Of a stretch of DNA of 16,208 bases, positions 1 to 8,013 are shown one piece after another. The position numbers and the translations under genes are program-made. Source of the stretch: Tannerellaceae bacterium (GTDB lineage: Bacteria > Bacteroidota > Bacteroidia > Bacteroidales > Tannerellaceae). Each line of letters begins with the position of its first letter. Within the stretch, counting starts at the first letter, position 1. The DNA is taken from assembly GCA_031267205.1 (NCBI GenBank), contig JAIRZN010000070.1, positions 1-16,208 on the forward strand, given 5' to 3'. The notes beneath the pieces were generated by a model. That model saw only the letters and a program-made list of their open reading frames with translations, made no database searches and was not told the origin of the DNA.

Positions 1-415
1 TTTTCGCGAAAGCCTCCCGACGAGCGTTTCAGGGTAGAAATTTTTAGCGAAAGTCTCCATCGCTGCGTTTCAGGGGAGAAAATTTTCGCGAAAGCTTCCA
101 TCGCTGCGTTTGAGGGAAGAATTTTTTAGCGAAAGCCTCCCGACGGGCGGTTGAGGGAAGAAATTTTTAGCGAAAGCCTCCCGACGAGCGTTTCAGGGAA
201 GAAATTTTTAGTGAAAGCTTCCATCGCTGCGTTTGAGGGAAGAAATTTTTAGCGAAAGCCTCCCGACGGGCGTTTGGGGTAAGATTTTTTTAGCGAAAGC
301 TTCCCGACGAGCGTTTAAGGGAAGATTTTTTTAGCGAAAACCTCCCGCAGGGCGAAGGTGGGGGGAATTTTTTGGCGGGGGCTTGCTGCGGGGGGAAGGG
401 GGGGAGGGGGTGCGT
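1..415. repeat. 41-bp tandem repeat array upstream of ileS
   Basis: The heptamer GCGAAAG (or a one-base variant) begins at 6, 47, 88, 129, 170, 211, 252, 293 and 334, exactly 41 bp apart each time. A degenerate tenth unit starts at 375. Each unit runs GCGAAAGC, then a variable core, then GCGTTTNAGGG, then GAAATTTTTA. Two core types alternate irregularly: CCTCCCGACGAGCG (units 1, 4, 5, 7, 8, 9 and variants) and CTTCCATCGCTGCG (units 2, 3, 6). The array is open at the left edge, so its full length is unknown. Because 41 is not divisible by three, and no long frame crosses the array on either strand, it is unlikely to code for protein. There is no spacer variation of the CRISPR kind. Function unknown. 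Confidence 0.9.
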
Positions 416-468
416 GCGAGGGTTCCGGCTTCGGTGCAGGGGGCGGGGGGGGATTGGGGGACGGCGGG
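360..468 (+). other. G-run-rich tract with quadruplex-forming potential before ileS
   Basis: On the + strand, G-runs lie at 360-365, 377-381, 390-395, 398-404, 406-410, 420-422, 439-443, 445-452, 456-460 and 466-468. Two clusters, 390-422 and 439-468, each have at least four runs of three or more G separated by short loops, which fits the usual G-quadruplex pattern. The tract continues the decaying end of the 41-bp array and stops a few bases before the ileS promoter. It lies on the non-template strand and upstream of the predicted transcript start. Structure formation is inferred from composition only. Confidence 0.6.
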
Positions 469-469
469 T

Positions 470-499
470 TTCGTTTTACGGAGAAAAGGTTTACCTTTG
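470..499 (+). promoter_or_regulatory. Predicted Bacteroidota-type promoter of ileS
   Basis: TACCTTTG at 492-499 matches the TAnnTTTG -7 consensus of the Bacteroidota primary sigma factor. A weak -33-like TTCG lies at 470-473, with an 18-bp spacer. The implied transcript start near 505 leaves about 20 nt before the ATG at 524. That argues against translation from the in-frame ATG at 383. Confidence 0.6.
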
Positions 500-523
500 C
501 GCTTGTCTTTCACAGAAAAAATT

Positions 524-3500
524 ATGATTATGAACAGGAGATTTGCCGAATATGCTAAGTTGGATTTGCCGGACATCAATAGTGTGATGCTTGAAAAATG
601 GCGGGAGGAGGATCTCTTCCGCAAAAGTCTTGATGCGCGCCGCGGGGGGCCTTCCTTCGTCTTTTACGAGGGGCCGCCTTCGGCTAACGGGATGCCGGGT
701 ATTCATCATGTTATAGCCCGCTCGATAAAGGATATATTCTGCCGCTACAAAACTATGAAGGGTTTCCGCGTCGAGCGCAAGGCGGGATGGGACACTCATG
801 GGCTGCCCGTCGAGCTTGGCGTGGAGAAAGAGTTGGGTATCACCAAAGACGACATAGGACGCAAAATATCTGTGGCCGACTACAACGCTGCTTGCCGGAA
901 GGCCGTCATGAAGTATACTAAGGAGTGGGAAGACTTGACGGCGTTGATGGGGTATTGGGTTGATATGGATAATCCTTACGTTACGTGCGACAACCGTTAT
1001 ATCGAGACGCTGTGGTTCGTCCTCAGGGAGCTGTATAATAAAGGACTGCTCTACAACGGGTACACGATACAGCCGTATTCGCCCGCAGCGGGTACGGGGC
1101 TGAGCACGCATGAGCTGAACCAGCCCGGAACGTACCGCGACGTCAAGGATACGACCTGCACGGCGCAGTTCCGCATCCTCGACCCAAGGCCGGAGATGGC
1201 GCAGCATGGCGAGGCTTTCTTCCTGGCGTGGACGACGACGCCATGGACGCTGCCTTCGAACACGGCCTTGTGCGTCGGGCAGCAGATTGTTTACGCAGCC
1301 GTGCAGACCTTCAATCCTTATACGGGGATACCTGTTACTGTCGTCCTGGCGGAGGATCTTATCCATGCTTACTTCAATCCGAAGGCCGCCGAGCTTGCGT
1401 TGGAGGATTATAAGCAGGGCGATAAGCTGACGCCGTGGCGAATCGCCGGAAGATGGACTGGAGGCGAGCTGGCGGGGATGGAGTACGAGCAGTTAATCGC
1501 GTGGGTGAACCCCGGCGAGGGCGCTTTCAGGGTTATAACGGGCGATTTTGTTACGACGGACGACGGGACGGGCATTGTGCATATCGCTCCTACCTTCGGC
1601 TCGGACGACGACCGCGTGGCCCGCGCCAACGGTGTCCCGCCGCTGATGCTGACCGACAAGGAGGGCAACCGCCGTCCGATGGTCGACCTCAAGGGGAAGT
1701 ATTTCCAGCTCGAAGACCTCGACCCGGGCTTCGTGCAGGCGAGCATGAGCGCAGCCGATTACGACCCCTTCGCCGGACGGTATGTGAAGAACGAATACGA
1801 CGACCGCCTGCCGGCCGGAGCCGAGACGCTGGACGTCAGCCTGTGCATGATGCTGAAGGTGCAGAACCGCGCCTTCCGCATCGAGAAGCACGTCCACAGC
1901 TACCCGCACTGCTGGCGGACGGACAAGCCGGTGCTGTACTACCCGCTCGACAGTTGGTTTATACGCACGACCGCCTGCCGCGACCGCCTTATAGAATTAA
2001 ATAACACCATACGCTGGAAGCCGCAGAGCACCGGCACGGGCCGCTTCGGCAAATGGCTCGAAAACCTTCAGGACTGGAACCTTAGCCGCAGCCGCTACTG
2101 GGGTACGCCCCTGCCCATATGGCGAACGGAGGACAGGGAGGAGGAGAAGTGCATAGGCTCGGTCGAAGAGCTTATGCAGGAGATAGAGAAGTCGGTAAAG
2201 GCCGGCCTGATGGAATCCAATCCCTGGAAACGCTTCCGTCCGGGCGTTTATACGAAGGAGAACTACGAGAAGATAGACCTTCACCGGCCGTATGTTGACG
2301 ACATTATCCTCATCTCCTCGAAGGGCAAGCCGATGAAACGCGAGGCCGACCTTATCGACGTGTGGTTCGATTCCGGCGCCATGCCCTACGCCCAGATACA
2401 CTACCCGTTCGAAAACAAGGAAGCGTTCGACCGCCGCGAAGTCTATCCCGCCGACTTTATAGCCGAAGGCGTCGACCAGACGCGCGGCTGGTTCTTCACG
2501 CTGCACGCGATAGCCGGCATGGCGTTCGACAGCGTCGCCTTCCGGGCAGTTATATCCAACGGGCTGGTGCTGGACAAGCACGGCTTCAAGATGTCGAAAC
2601 GCCTCGGCAACGCCGTCGACCCCTTTGAAACGATCCGGCAGTACGGCTCCGACGCGCTGCGCTGGTATATGATAACCAACGCCTCGCCGTGGGATAACAT
2701 CAAGTTCGACACGGAAGGCCCCGAAGAGGTGCGCCGCAAATTCTTCGGTACATTATATAATACGTACTCCTTCTTCGCCCTCTACGCCAATGTCGACGAG
2801 TTCGACTGTTCGAGGGAAGAGATACCCGTCGCCGAGCGCCCGGAGATAGACCGCTGGATAAGCTCGCTGCTGAACAGTCTTGTGAGCGACGTCGGCAGCT
2901 ATTACGAGAACTATGAGCCTACGCGCGCCGGACGCGCCATCGCCGAGTTTGTAAACGACAACCTGAGCAACTGGTACGTCCGCCTCAACCGCCGCCGCTT
3001 CTGGGGAGGAGGTATGACGGCAGATAAGCTGTCGGCCTACCAGACCCTCTACGCCTGCTTGGAGACAGTCTCCAAGCTCATGGCGCCGATAGCCCCGTTC
3101 TACTCCGATAGGATGTTCCGCGACCTGACGTCCGTCACCCGCCGCGACGAGGCGCAGTCCGTCCACCTGTCCGACTTCCCCGTCTGCCGCGAAGAACTGA
3201 TCGACAAAGACCTGGAAGAACGCATGAAGATAGCGCAAGACATATCCTCAATGGCCTTAGCCCTTCGCCGCAAGGTTAACATCAAAGTACGGCAGCCGCT
3301 GCAAACGATCCTGATACCGGTACAGGGAATACGCCAGGAAGAGAACATCGAGGCGGTGAAGAATTTAATCCTCAACGAAGTCAACGTGAAGGAGCTTAAG
3401 TATACCGACAATTCCGACATGATATTAGTGCGCAGGGTCAAGCCCGATTTCAAGAAGCTCGGCCCGCGTTACGGCAGTATAATGAAACGGTTAGCCCTCG

Positions 3501-3949
3501 CCATACAAGGAATGAGCGGAGCGGATATATCAGCCTTCGAGGCATCGGGCCGCTTCACCTTCCACATCGACGGCCAGGAAGCCGTCATCGAGCCCGGCGA
3601 CGTTGAGATAATATCCGAAGACATCCCCGGCTGGCTCGTCGCCAACGAAGGAAAGCTGACCGTCGCCTTGGACATAACCCTGACCGACGAGCTGCGCCGC
3701 GAAGGATTGGCCCGCGAGTTAGTCAATCGCATTCAGAACATGCGTAAAAGCAGCGGCTATGAAATCACGGACAAGATAAAGATACACATCCTCTCGTCGA
3801 ACGAGATGGACGAGGCAGTCAATGAGCACAAGGAATACATCAAGAACCAGGTGCTGGCCGTCTCCATAAAGCTGGTAGACATACTCAGCGAGCCCGTAAT
3901 ACTGGATTTTGAAGACTTCAACGTATCCATTCGTATCAATAAAGTATGA
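524..3949 (+). CDS. ileS: Isoleucyl-tRNA synthetase, IleRS2-like with GXHH signature
   Basis: Cytoplasmic class I synthetase that charges tRNA-Ile with isoleucine; 1141 aa from the chosen start. Visible landmarks are the nucleotide-binding signature region at 51-62, where the usual HXGH reads GIHH (59-62), GWDTHGLPVE at 88-97, TTTPW of the editing domain at 237-241, the editing-site stretch around H353 (HIAPTFG), WFDSG at 614-618 and KMSKR at 689-693. The C-terminal anticodon-binding region is long and lacks an obvious cysteine zinc finger. Length and signatures fit the IleRS2 (eukaryote-like) class. The frame is open back to an ATG at 383, but that extension is low-complexity translated G-rich DNA and lies upstream of the predicted transcript start. 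The start is therefore 524, or 530, where MNRRFAEY resembles Bacteroides IleRS N-termini. It is followed by the dksA-like gene, which has its own predicted promoter. Confidence 0.97.
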   Translation: MIMNRRFAEYAKLDLPDINSVMLEKWREEDLFRKSLDARRGGPSFVFYEGPPSANGMPGIHHVIARSIKDIFCRYKTMKGFRVERKAGWDTHGLPVELGVEKELGITKDDIGRKISVADYNAACRKAVMKYTKEWEDLTALMGYWVDMDNPYVTCDNRYIETLWFVLRELYNKGLLYNGYTIQPYSPAAGTGLSTHELNQPGTYRDVKDTTCTAQFRILDPRPEMAQHGEAFFLAWTTTPWTLPSNTALCVGQQIVYAAVQTFNPYTGIPVTVVLAEDLIHAYFNPKAAELALEDYKQGDKLTPWRIAGRWTGGELAGMEYEQLIAWVNPGEGAFRVITGDFVTTDDGTGIVHIAPTFGSDDDRVARANGVPPLMLTDKEGNRRPMVDLKGKYFQLEDLDPGFVQASMSAADYDPFAGRYVKNEYDDRLPAGAETLDVSLCMMLKVQNRAFRIEKHVHSYPHCWRTDKPVLYYPLDSWFIRTTACRDRLIELNNTIRWKPQSTGTGRFGKWLENLQDWNLSRSRYWGTPLPIWRTEDREEEKCIGSVEELMQEIEKSVKAGLMESNPWKRFRPGVYTKENYEKIDLHRPYVDDIILISSKGKPMKREADLIDVWFDSGAMPYAQIHYPFENKEAFDRREVYPADFIAEGVDQTRGWFFTLHAIAGMAFDSVAFRAVISNGLVLDKHGFKMSKRLGNAVDPFETIRQYGSDALRWYMITNASPWDNIKFDTEGPEEVRRKFFGTLYNTYSFFALYANVDEFDCSREEIPVAERPEIDRWISSLLNSLVSDVGSYYENYEPTRAGRAIAEFVNDNLSNWYVRLNRRRFWGGGMTADKLSAYQTLYACLETVSKLMAPIAPFYSDRMFRDLTSVTRRDEAQSVHLSDFPVCREELIDKDLEERMKIAQDISSMALALRRKVNIKVRQPLQTILIPVQGIRQEENIEAVKNLILNEVNVKELKYTDNSDMILVRRVKPDFKKLGPRYGSIMKRLALAIQGMSGADISAFEASGRFTFHIDGQEAVIEPGDVEIISEDIPGWLVANEGKLTVALDITLTDELRREGLARELVNRIQNMRKSSGYEITDKIKIHILSSNEMDEAVNEHKEYIKNQVLAVSIKLVDILSEPVILDFEDFNVSIRINKV

Positions 3950-3966
3950 CTGATACAAAAAAAGAC

Positions 3967-3974
3967 TATATTTG
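3967..3974 (+). promoter_or_regulatory. Predicted -7 element for the dksA-like/lspA operon
   Basis: TATATTTG matches the TAnnTTTG consensus exactly and lies 18 nt before the ATG at 3993. No convincing -33 box is seen. A small inverted repeat, GTATCA (3933-3938) with TGATAC (3951-3956), overlaps the end of ileS just upstream; its role is unknown and it has no following T-run to make it a terminator. Confidence 0.5.
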
Positions 3975-3992
3975 CGAAATTAAAAAAACACT

Positions 3993-4373
3993 ATGGCAGA
4001 AAAAACAAGATATTCGGATGCCGAGCTCGAGGAGTTCCGCGCCATCATAATGGAGAAGCTTAATATGGCAAAGAAAGATTACGATCTGCTGAGGTCAGGG
4101 ATCACCAATTCCGACGGGAACGACGTGTCCGACACCTCGCCCACGTTCAAAGTCCTGGAAGAAGGCGCCGCCACCCTGTCAAAGGAAGAAGCCGGCCGCC
4201 TGGCCCAACGCCAGATGAAGTTCATACAGAACCTCCAGGCCGCCCTCATCCGCATCGAGAACAAGACCTACGGCATATGCCGCGAGACAGGCAAGCTCAT
4301 ACCCAAGGAAAGGCTTCGCGCCGTACCCCACGCCACATTAAGCATAGAGGCGAAACAAGGAGGAGCCAGGTAG
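3993..4373 (+). CDS. DksA/TraR-family regulator with degenerate zinc finger
   Basis: A 126-aa protein of the DksA/TraR zinc-finger family, whose members bind RNA polymerase through the secondary channel and modulate initiation, often with ppGpp. The N-terminal half is helical and charged, as in the coiled-coil arm. The C-terminal part has the family pattern YGICRETGKLIPKERL (residues 92 onward) followed by PHATLSIEAK. Of the four zinc cysteines of the C4 finger, only the one in YGIC remains; the others read T, S and A. Close Bacteroides homologues I recall share this loss. It ends in TAG directly abutting the ATG of lspA, so the two are very probably co-transcribed. The predicted transcript leader is only about 10-15 nt. 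Family assignment is strong; whether it still acts as DksA is uncertain. Confidence 0.9.
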   Translation: MAEKTRYSDAELEEFRAIIMEKLNMAKKDYDLLRSGITNSDGNDVSDTSPTFKVLEEGAATLSKEEAGRLAQRQMKFIQNLQAALIRIENKTYGICRETGKLIPKERLRAVPHATLSIEAKQGGAR

Positions 4374-4994
4374 ATGAAACCGCTCAATGGCAAGGGCTGG
4401 GGGGCGATGTTGGTGGTAATAACGTTCATCGTCTTAGACCAGGCTTTGAAGATATGGATAAAGACGCATCTGCAACTGCACGATAATATTGAGATACTGC
4501 CCTGGTTCTATATCTACTTCACGGAAAACCCAGGTATGGCCTTCGGCATCGAGATCGTCGGCAAGCTTTTCCTGACGCTCCTGCGCATCGTCGCCGTCAT
4601 CTTCATCGCCTACTACCTGTACAAAATCATAAGAGAAAACTACAAGTTCTTCTACATCTCCTGCATAGCGCTGATCTTTGCCGGAGCGATGGGGAATATC
4701 ATTGATTCGGTCTTCTACGGCGTCATCTTCGACCATAGCGTAGGTCAGGTAGCGACCTTTATGCCCGAAGGAGGCGGATACGCCGACTGGCTTCACGGCA
4801 AGGTTGTCGACATGTTTTATTTCCCGATAATAGACACTGTCCTGCCTGAGTGGATACCCATCTGGGGAGGCAAGGAGTTCGTCTTTTTCCGTCCCATCTT
4901 TAATTTAGCCGACTCTTGTATATGCGTCGGCGTCTTTGTCCTGTTCATCTTCTACCGGCATACGCTATCGAAGAGCCTCTCTAAGGAAAAATAA
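4374..4994 (+). CDS. lspA: Lipoprotein signal peptidase (signal peptidase II)
   Basis: Inner-membrane aspartyl protease that removes the signal peptide from diacylglyceryl-modified prolipoproteins. It is 206 aa, longer than the roughly 165 aa of Escherichia coli, which is usual for this phylum. Hydrophobic segments lie at about 9-28, 63-83, 92-110 and 178-195. The two catalytic aspartates are D111 in GNIIDSVFYG and D180 in FNLADSC; the conserved D22-Q23 pair and the N52-P53 motif (FTENPGMAFG) are also present. The start abuts the previous gene's stop codon. An AAGGAGG sequence (4357-4363) lies 10 nt upstream, inside the end of the dksA-like gene. The gene just downstream encodes a likely substrate lipoprotein. 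Confidence 0.96.
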   Translation: MKPLNGKGWGAMLVVITFIVLDQALKIWIKTHLQLHDNIEILPWFYIYFTENPGMAFGIEIVGKLFLTLLRIVAVIFIAYYLYKIIRENYKFFYISCIALIFAGAMGNIIDSVFYGVIFDHSVGQVATFMPEGGGYADWLHGKVVDMFYFPIIDTVLPEWIPIWGGKEFVFFRPIFNLADSCICVGVFVLFIFYRHTLSKSLSKEK

Positions 4995-5001
4995 AAGAAA
5001 C

Positions 5002-5790
5002 ATGCGCACAAGGCTGTATAAATACAGTTTCATCATCTTCCTGACTGCGGTCGCCATGTCGTCGTGCAGCAAGACGCCCAAAGGCATCCTGCCGGAGAAG
5101 AAGATGAAAGACGTATTAGTCGATATACAACTTGCCGAGAATATCATCAACGCAGACTATAAAACCTACCCCGACAGCGCCCGCAAAGTAGCGTTGTACG
5201 AATCCGTATTCCGTAAGCACAACATCACGCAGGCCGTTTACGACAGCTCGCTGGTCTGGTACGGTCGCAACCTGGACCTGCTGATGACTGTCTACGACAT
5301 GGCGCTGAACGATGTCGAAAAAGAGTTGCGCGACTTGGGAGATGTGCAGGCCAGCGCCTCATTTTCGGACGACCGCGACTCCTCCAATATATGGCCGCGC
5401 CGCAACTACCTTACGTTTCAGCCCGAAGCCCTGTTCAACGGGACGACATTCGATCTCAGGCCCGAAAAAGAATACCTGACCGGCAGCGTCTTTATCCTCA
5501 GCATGAACGTATGGGGAATAACGCAGCGGATGAGTCATACTCCGGAAATACGCTTCGTCGCAGAATCGCAAGACACGACGCTCGTCATCAATGAAAAGAT
5601 AACACAGGACGGATACAAGGAGATCACCCTGCAGACGCCCGCCGTCAAGCGAACAGGCCGCATATACGGATACATCCGCATGGACAATGCCGGACACGAC
5701 TATTACAAGGTGTTCGTCACCAACCTGAAGCTGACAAGATACAACTACGGCTCCAACGCCCTGAAGCAAATTGTCTCCGGCGAAGAATAA
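5002..5790 (+). CDS. DUF4296-type lipoprotein
   Basis: A predicted 262-aa lipoprotein. From the ATG at 5002 it has a basic N-terminus (MRTRLYKY), a hydrophobic core and a lipobox-like MSSC with the acylated cysteine at C22. The stretch after the signal peptide (LPEKKMKDVLVDIQLAEN) is what I recognise as the N-terminal part of DUF4296, a family of unknown function in Bacteroidota. Beyond residue 110 it has no domain I recognise; the middle and C-terminal parts look beta-rich. An in-frame ATG at 4936 lies inside lspA and would spoil the signal peptide, so it is rejected. It starts 7 nt after lspA and is probably in the same operon; LspA would be the enzyme that processes it. Specific role unknown. 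Confidence 0.85.
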   Translation: MRTRLYKYSFIIFLTAVAMSSCSKTPKGILPEKKMKDVLVDIQLAENIINADYKTYPDSARKVALYESVFRKHNITQAVYDSSLVWYGRNLDLLMTVYDMALNDVEKELRDLGDVQASASFSDDRDSSNIWPRRNYLTFQPEALFNGTTFDLRPEKEYLTGSVFILSMNVWGITQRMSHTPEIRFVAESQDTTLVINEKITQDGYKEITLQTPAVKRTGRIYGYIRMDNAGHDYYKVFVTNLKLTRYNYGSNALKQIVSGEE

Positions 5791-5797
5791 CTCTATC

Positions 5798-6094
5798 ATG
5801 CGCCGGATAGCCTCCCATTATATTTTCTGGAAACAATTATACTGCATGTACTATGCGGAACTTGACGACGAGGGCCTCTTGCAAGGCGTATACCCGTTGC
5901 AGGAAGAAGCGCCCGCCACGGAGTTCTACGACGGCCTGCTGTTTCCCGTCCCGGCAGGCGCCGTCCTCCCCTACCCTCTCACGGCGGAACAAATACGCCG
6001 CTCCGGAATAACGGACGGCGTATCGACAGGCGACAGGGTAGACCTCTACCGCGTACATGAAGGCAGGATTGTTTTAATGAACGGAAAGGGCTAA
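5798..6094 (+). CDS. Small hypothetical protein, 98 aa
   Basis: A soluble 98-aa protein without signal peptide or membrane segment. It begins MRRIASHYIFWKQLYCMYYA and is rich in aromatic and acidic residues, with a central block ATEFYDGLLFPVP. I recall similar short proteins encoded beside the DUF4296 gene in other Bacteroidales, but know no function. It starts 7 nt after the lipoprotein gene (an upstream in-frame ATG at 5771 would overlap it), so it is probably the last gene of the dksA-lspA operon. Its TAA stop overlaps the TAG stop of the convergent recQ by four bases, leaving no intergenic space. Confidence 0.75.
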   Translation: MRRIASHYIFWKQLYCMYYAELDDEGLLQGVYPLQEEAPATEFYDGLLFPVPAGAVLPYPLTAEQIRRSGITDGVSTGDRVDLYRVHEGRIVLMNGKG

Positions 6095-8013
6095 CCGCTT
6101 ACGCTGAGATAGCCGTCTTCAAGGATGAAACGCTCGTCATACTCGGAAAGGAAATTGATAGCCGCAATACATTTTTCGCTCGTGAAAGGAAGGTATCCTA
6201 CCAGCGACCTGACTAAGCAAGGCTCAGTGGTTAAGATCTTCAGTAAAGCTTCTTTGATGGCGTTAAACTCTGCGTTATTAAGCCCGGAGCTGTTCTTTTC
6301 AAGGCAGACATCGCAGCAGCCGCAATCCCTTGAGCCACGCTCGCCGAAGTAACTAAGCAGCGTCCTGCTGCGGCACATATGATCCTTGCTTATATATTCC
6401 AGGACGTGCTCCATGCGCTTCTCCGACCGCTCTTTCCTGTCCTCGTATGCCGAACGGGGTATGACGAGGTACCTTTGTTCTTCACGGGAACGTACGAAGA
6501 TTATGAGCGGCGTTTTCTTGCGGGGTATATAACTGACTATTCCGAGCTTGGATAATCTCGTCAAGGTCTCGTATACATCTTGCCGAGTGAGGTGGCAGTT
6601 AGCGGCTACGTTATCTTCATTAATGTATGCATAGTCCGTAAAAATACCGGAGTACAGACGCAGGATGGCCTTCACGACGTCATCCGCGTGGCCGTCCCAG
6701 TGCGGGTATTTATACAAATCGTCGCGCATTACCGTAAAAAGCAGGCGGGAGGCGTTATCTACCTCTTCCGTGTATTCGATATAGCCGGACAGCTCAAGTA
6801 TTTTCAAGGCGTGATGCGCCGGCTGCCTGGGGAACTTGAATTTTGTGCAAAAATCTATCAGGAGAAAGTCGTGCACCGAATTAAGACCATATCCTACGGC
6901 GATCTGAAAGTAGTTGCACAGCGCTTCGTAGACGCGGCATACAAACGCCTTGTCGGGATATTCGCCCGTATGTCTTTTCTGGAGATTAGCCTCATCCACC
7001 TTGCTGCATAATGCGACGGCATACGCCTTTTTCCCGTCTCGACCGGCGCGTCCTGCTTCCTGGAAATATTCTTCCAGCGAGCCGGGCATATCGACATGTA
7101 CAACCAAGCGCACGTCGGGCTTGTCTATTCCCATACCGAAGGCGTTCGTCGAGACGATCACACGGTATTCATTATTTTTCCAGCGGTTCTGGCGAAGCGT
7201 TTTTTCCCCGCGACTCAGTCCTGCGTGGAAAAATTCCGCCGATATGCCGGCCTGTTGAAGGGCTTGGGCTACGGCGCCGGTGCGAGTCCGGCTACGGACA
7301 TATACGATAGCGCTGCCACCGACTTTGTTCAGTATATTTATCAAGGCGCCGCGCTTATTGTCCGTGTGACGGACAACGTATGAGAGATTGGCCCTGTAAA
7401 AGCTTTTGCGGTAGACATTATTTTCCTTGAAGAGCAATTTCTTCTGGATGTCGTCTACTACATCCTGCGTAGCGGTCGCCGTGAGGGCCAGGACGGGTAT
7501 TCCGGGCAATTGTTCGCGGATAGAGGCTATCGAGAGGTAGGCAGGCCGGAAATCATACCCCCATTGTGAAATGCAATGGCTCTCGTCTACGACTAAGAAC
7601 GAAACATGCATCGCCTGCAGCTTCGCGACGAATATCTCCGTAGCAAGTCTTTCCGGCGAGACGTAGAGGAATTTATAGTCGCCCAGTATGCAGTTATCCA
7701 ACTGCGTGATAATTTCCGTGCGGGTCATTCCCGAATAGATGGCCGTAGCTTTTATTCCCGCTTTGCGCAAATTATCTACCTGATCCTTCATCAAAGCGAT
7801 CAGGGGCGTAACGACAAGGCAAACGCCTTCGGTAGATAACGCGGGAACCTGGAAGGTTATGGATTTACCCCCGCCCGTAGGCATGAGGCCGAGCGTATCC
7901 TTCCCGCTCGCCACGGAACGTATTATATCCTCCTGCAGGGGACGGAAGGACTCGTATCCCCAGTATTCCTCCAATATCCTGCGGTAGATATCTATCGCTT
8001 TTTCCTCATACAT
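6091..8013 (-). CDS. recQ: ATP-dependent DNA helicase RecQ
   Basis: A 3'-5' superfamily 2 DNA helicase of 640 aa that unwinds DNA for recombinational repair. Motifs in order: Walker A TGGGKS (46-51), DESH box (143-146), TATAT (178-182), the second RecA-like domain from about 220, and motif VI QEAGRAGRDG (318-327). The cysteine cluster is C547-x16-C564-x2-C567-x2-C570, matching the RecQ zinc-binding spacing but placed about 200 residues after the helicase core, behind a winged-helix-like region. In E. coli RecQ the zinc site directly follows the core. The tail after 575 is short and no full HRDC domain is evident. The start ATG overlaps the recJ stop (ATGTATGA), which suggests translational coupling. 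It could be one of several RecQ paralogues in the genome. Confidence 0.95.
   Translation of the reverse strand: MYEEKAIDIYRRILEEYWGYESFRPLQEDIIRSVASGKDTLGLMPTGGGKSITFQVPALSTEGVCLVVTPLIALMKDQVDNLRKAGIKATAIYSGMTRTEIITQLDNCILGDYKFLYVSPERLATEIFVAKLQAMHVSFLVVDESHCISQWGYDFRPAYLSIASIREQLPGIPVLALTATATQDVVDDIQKKLLFKENNVYRKSFYRANLSYVVRHTDNKRGALINILNKVGGSAIVYVRSRTRTGAVAQALQQAGISAEFFHAGLSRGEKTLRQNRWKNNEYRVIVSTNAFGMGIDKPDVRLVVHVDMPGSLEEYFQEAGRAGRDGKKAYAVALCSKVDEANLQKRHTGEYPDKAFVCRVYEALCNYFQIAVGYGLNSVHDFLLIDFCTKFKFPRQPAHHALKILELSGYIEYTEEVDNASRLLFTVMRDDLYKYPHWDGHADDVVKAILRLYSGIFTDYAYINEDNVAANCHLTRQDVYETLTRLSKLGIVSYIPRKKTPLIIFVRSREEQRYLVIPRSAYEDRKERSEKRMEHVLEYISKDHMCRSRTLLSYFGERGSRDCGCCDVCLEKNSSGLNNAEFNAIKEALLKILTTEPCLVRSLVGYLPFTSEKCIAAINFLSEYDERFILEDGYLSVSG

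Noticed and set aside
1..360. CRISPR array
   Set aside because: The 41-bp units are contiguous with no unique spacers, and no cas genes are present.
383..523. In-frame N-terminal extension of IleRS from ATG 383
   Set aside because: It translates G-rich low-complexity DNA, has no similarity to IleRS N-termini, and lies upstream of the predicted transcript start near 505.
491..1366. Long antisense open frames within ileS, such as 491-1366 on the - strand
   Set aside because: These are shadow frames of a GC-rich conserved gene; their translations show no recognisable domain and they lack promoters.
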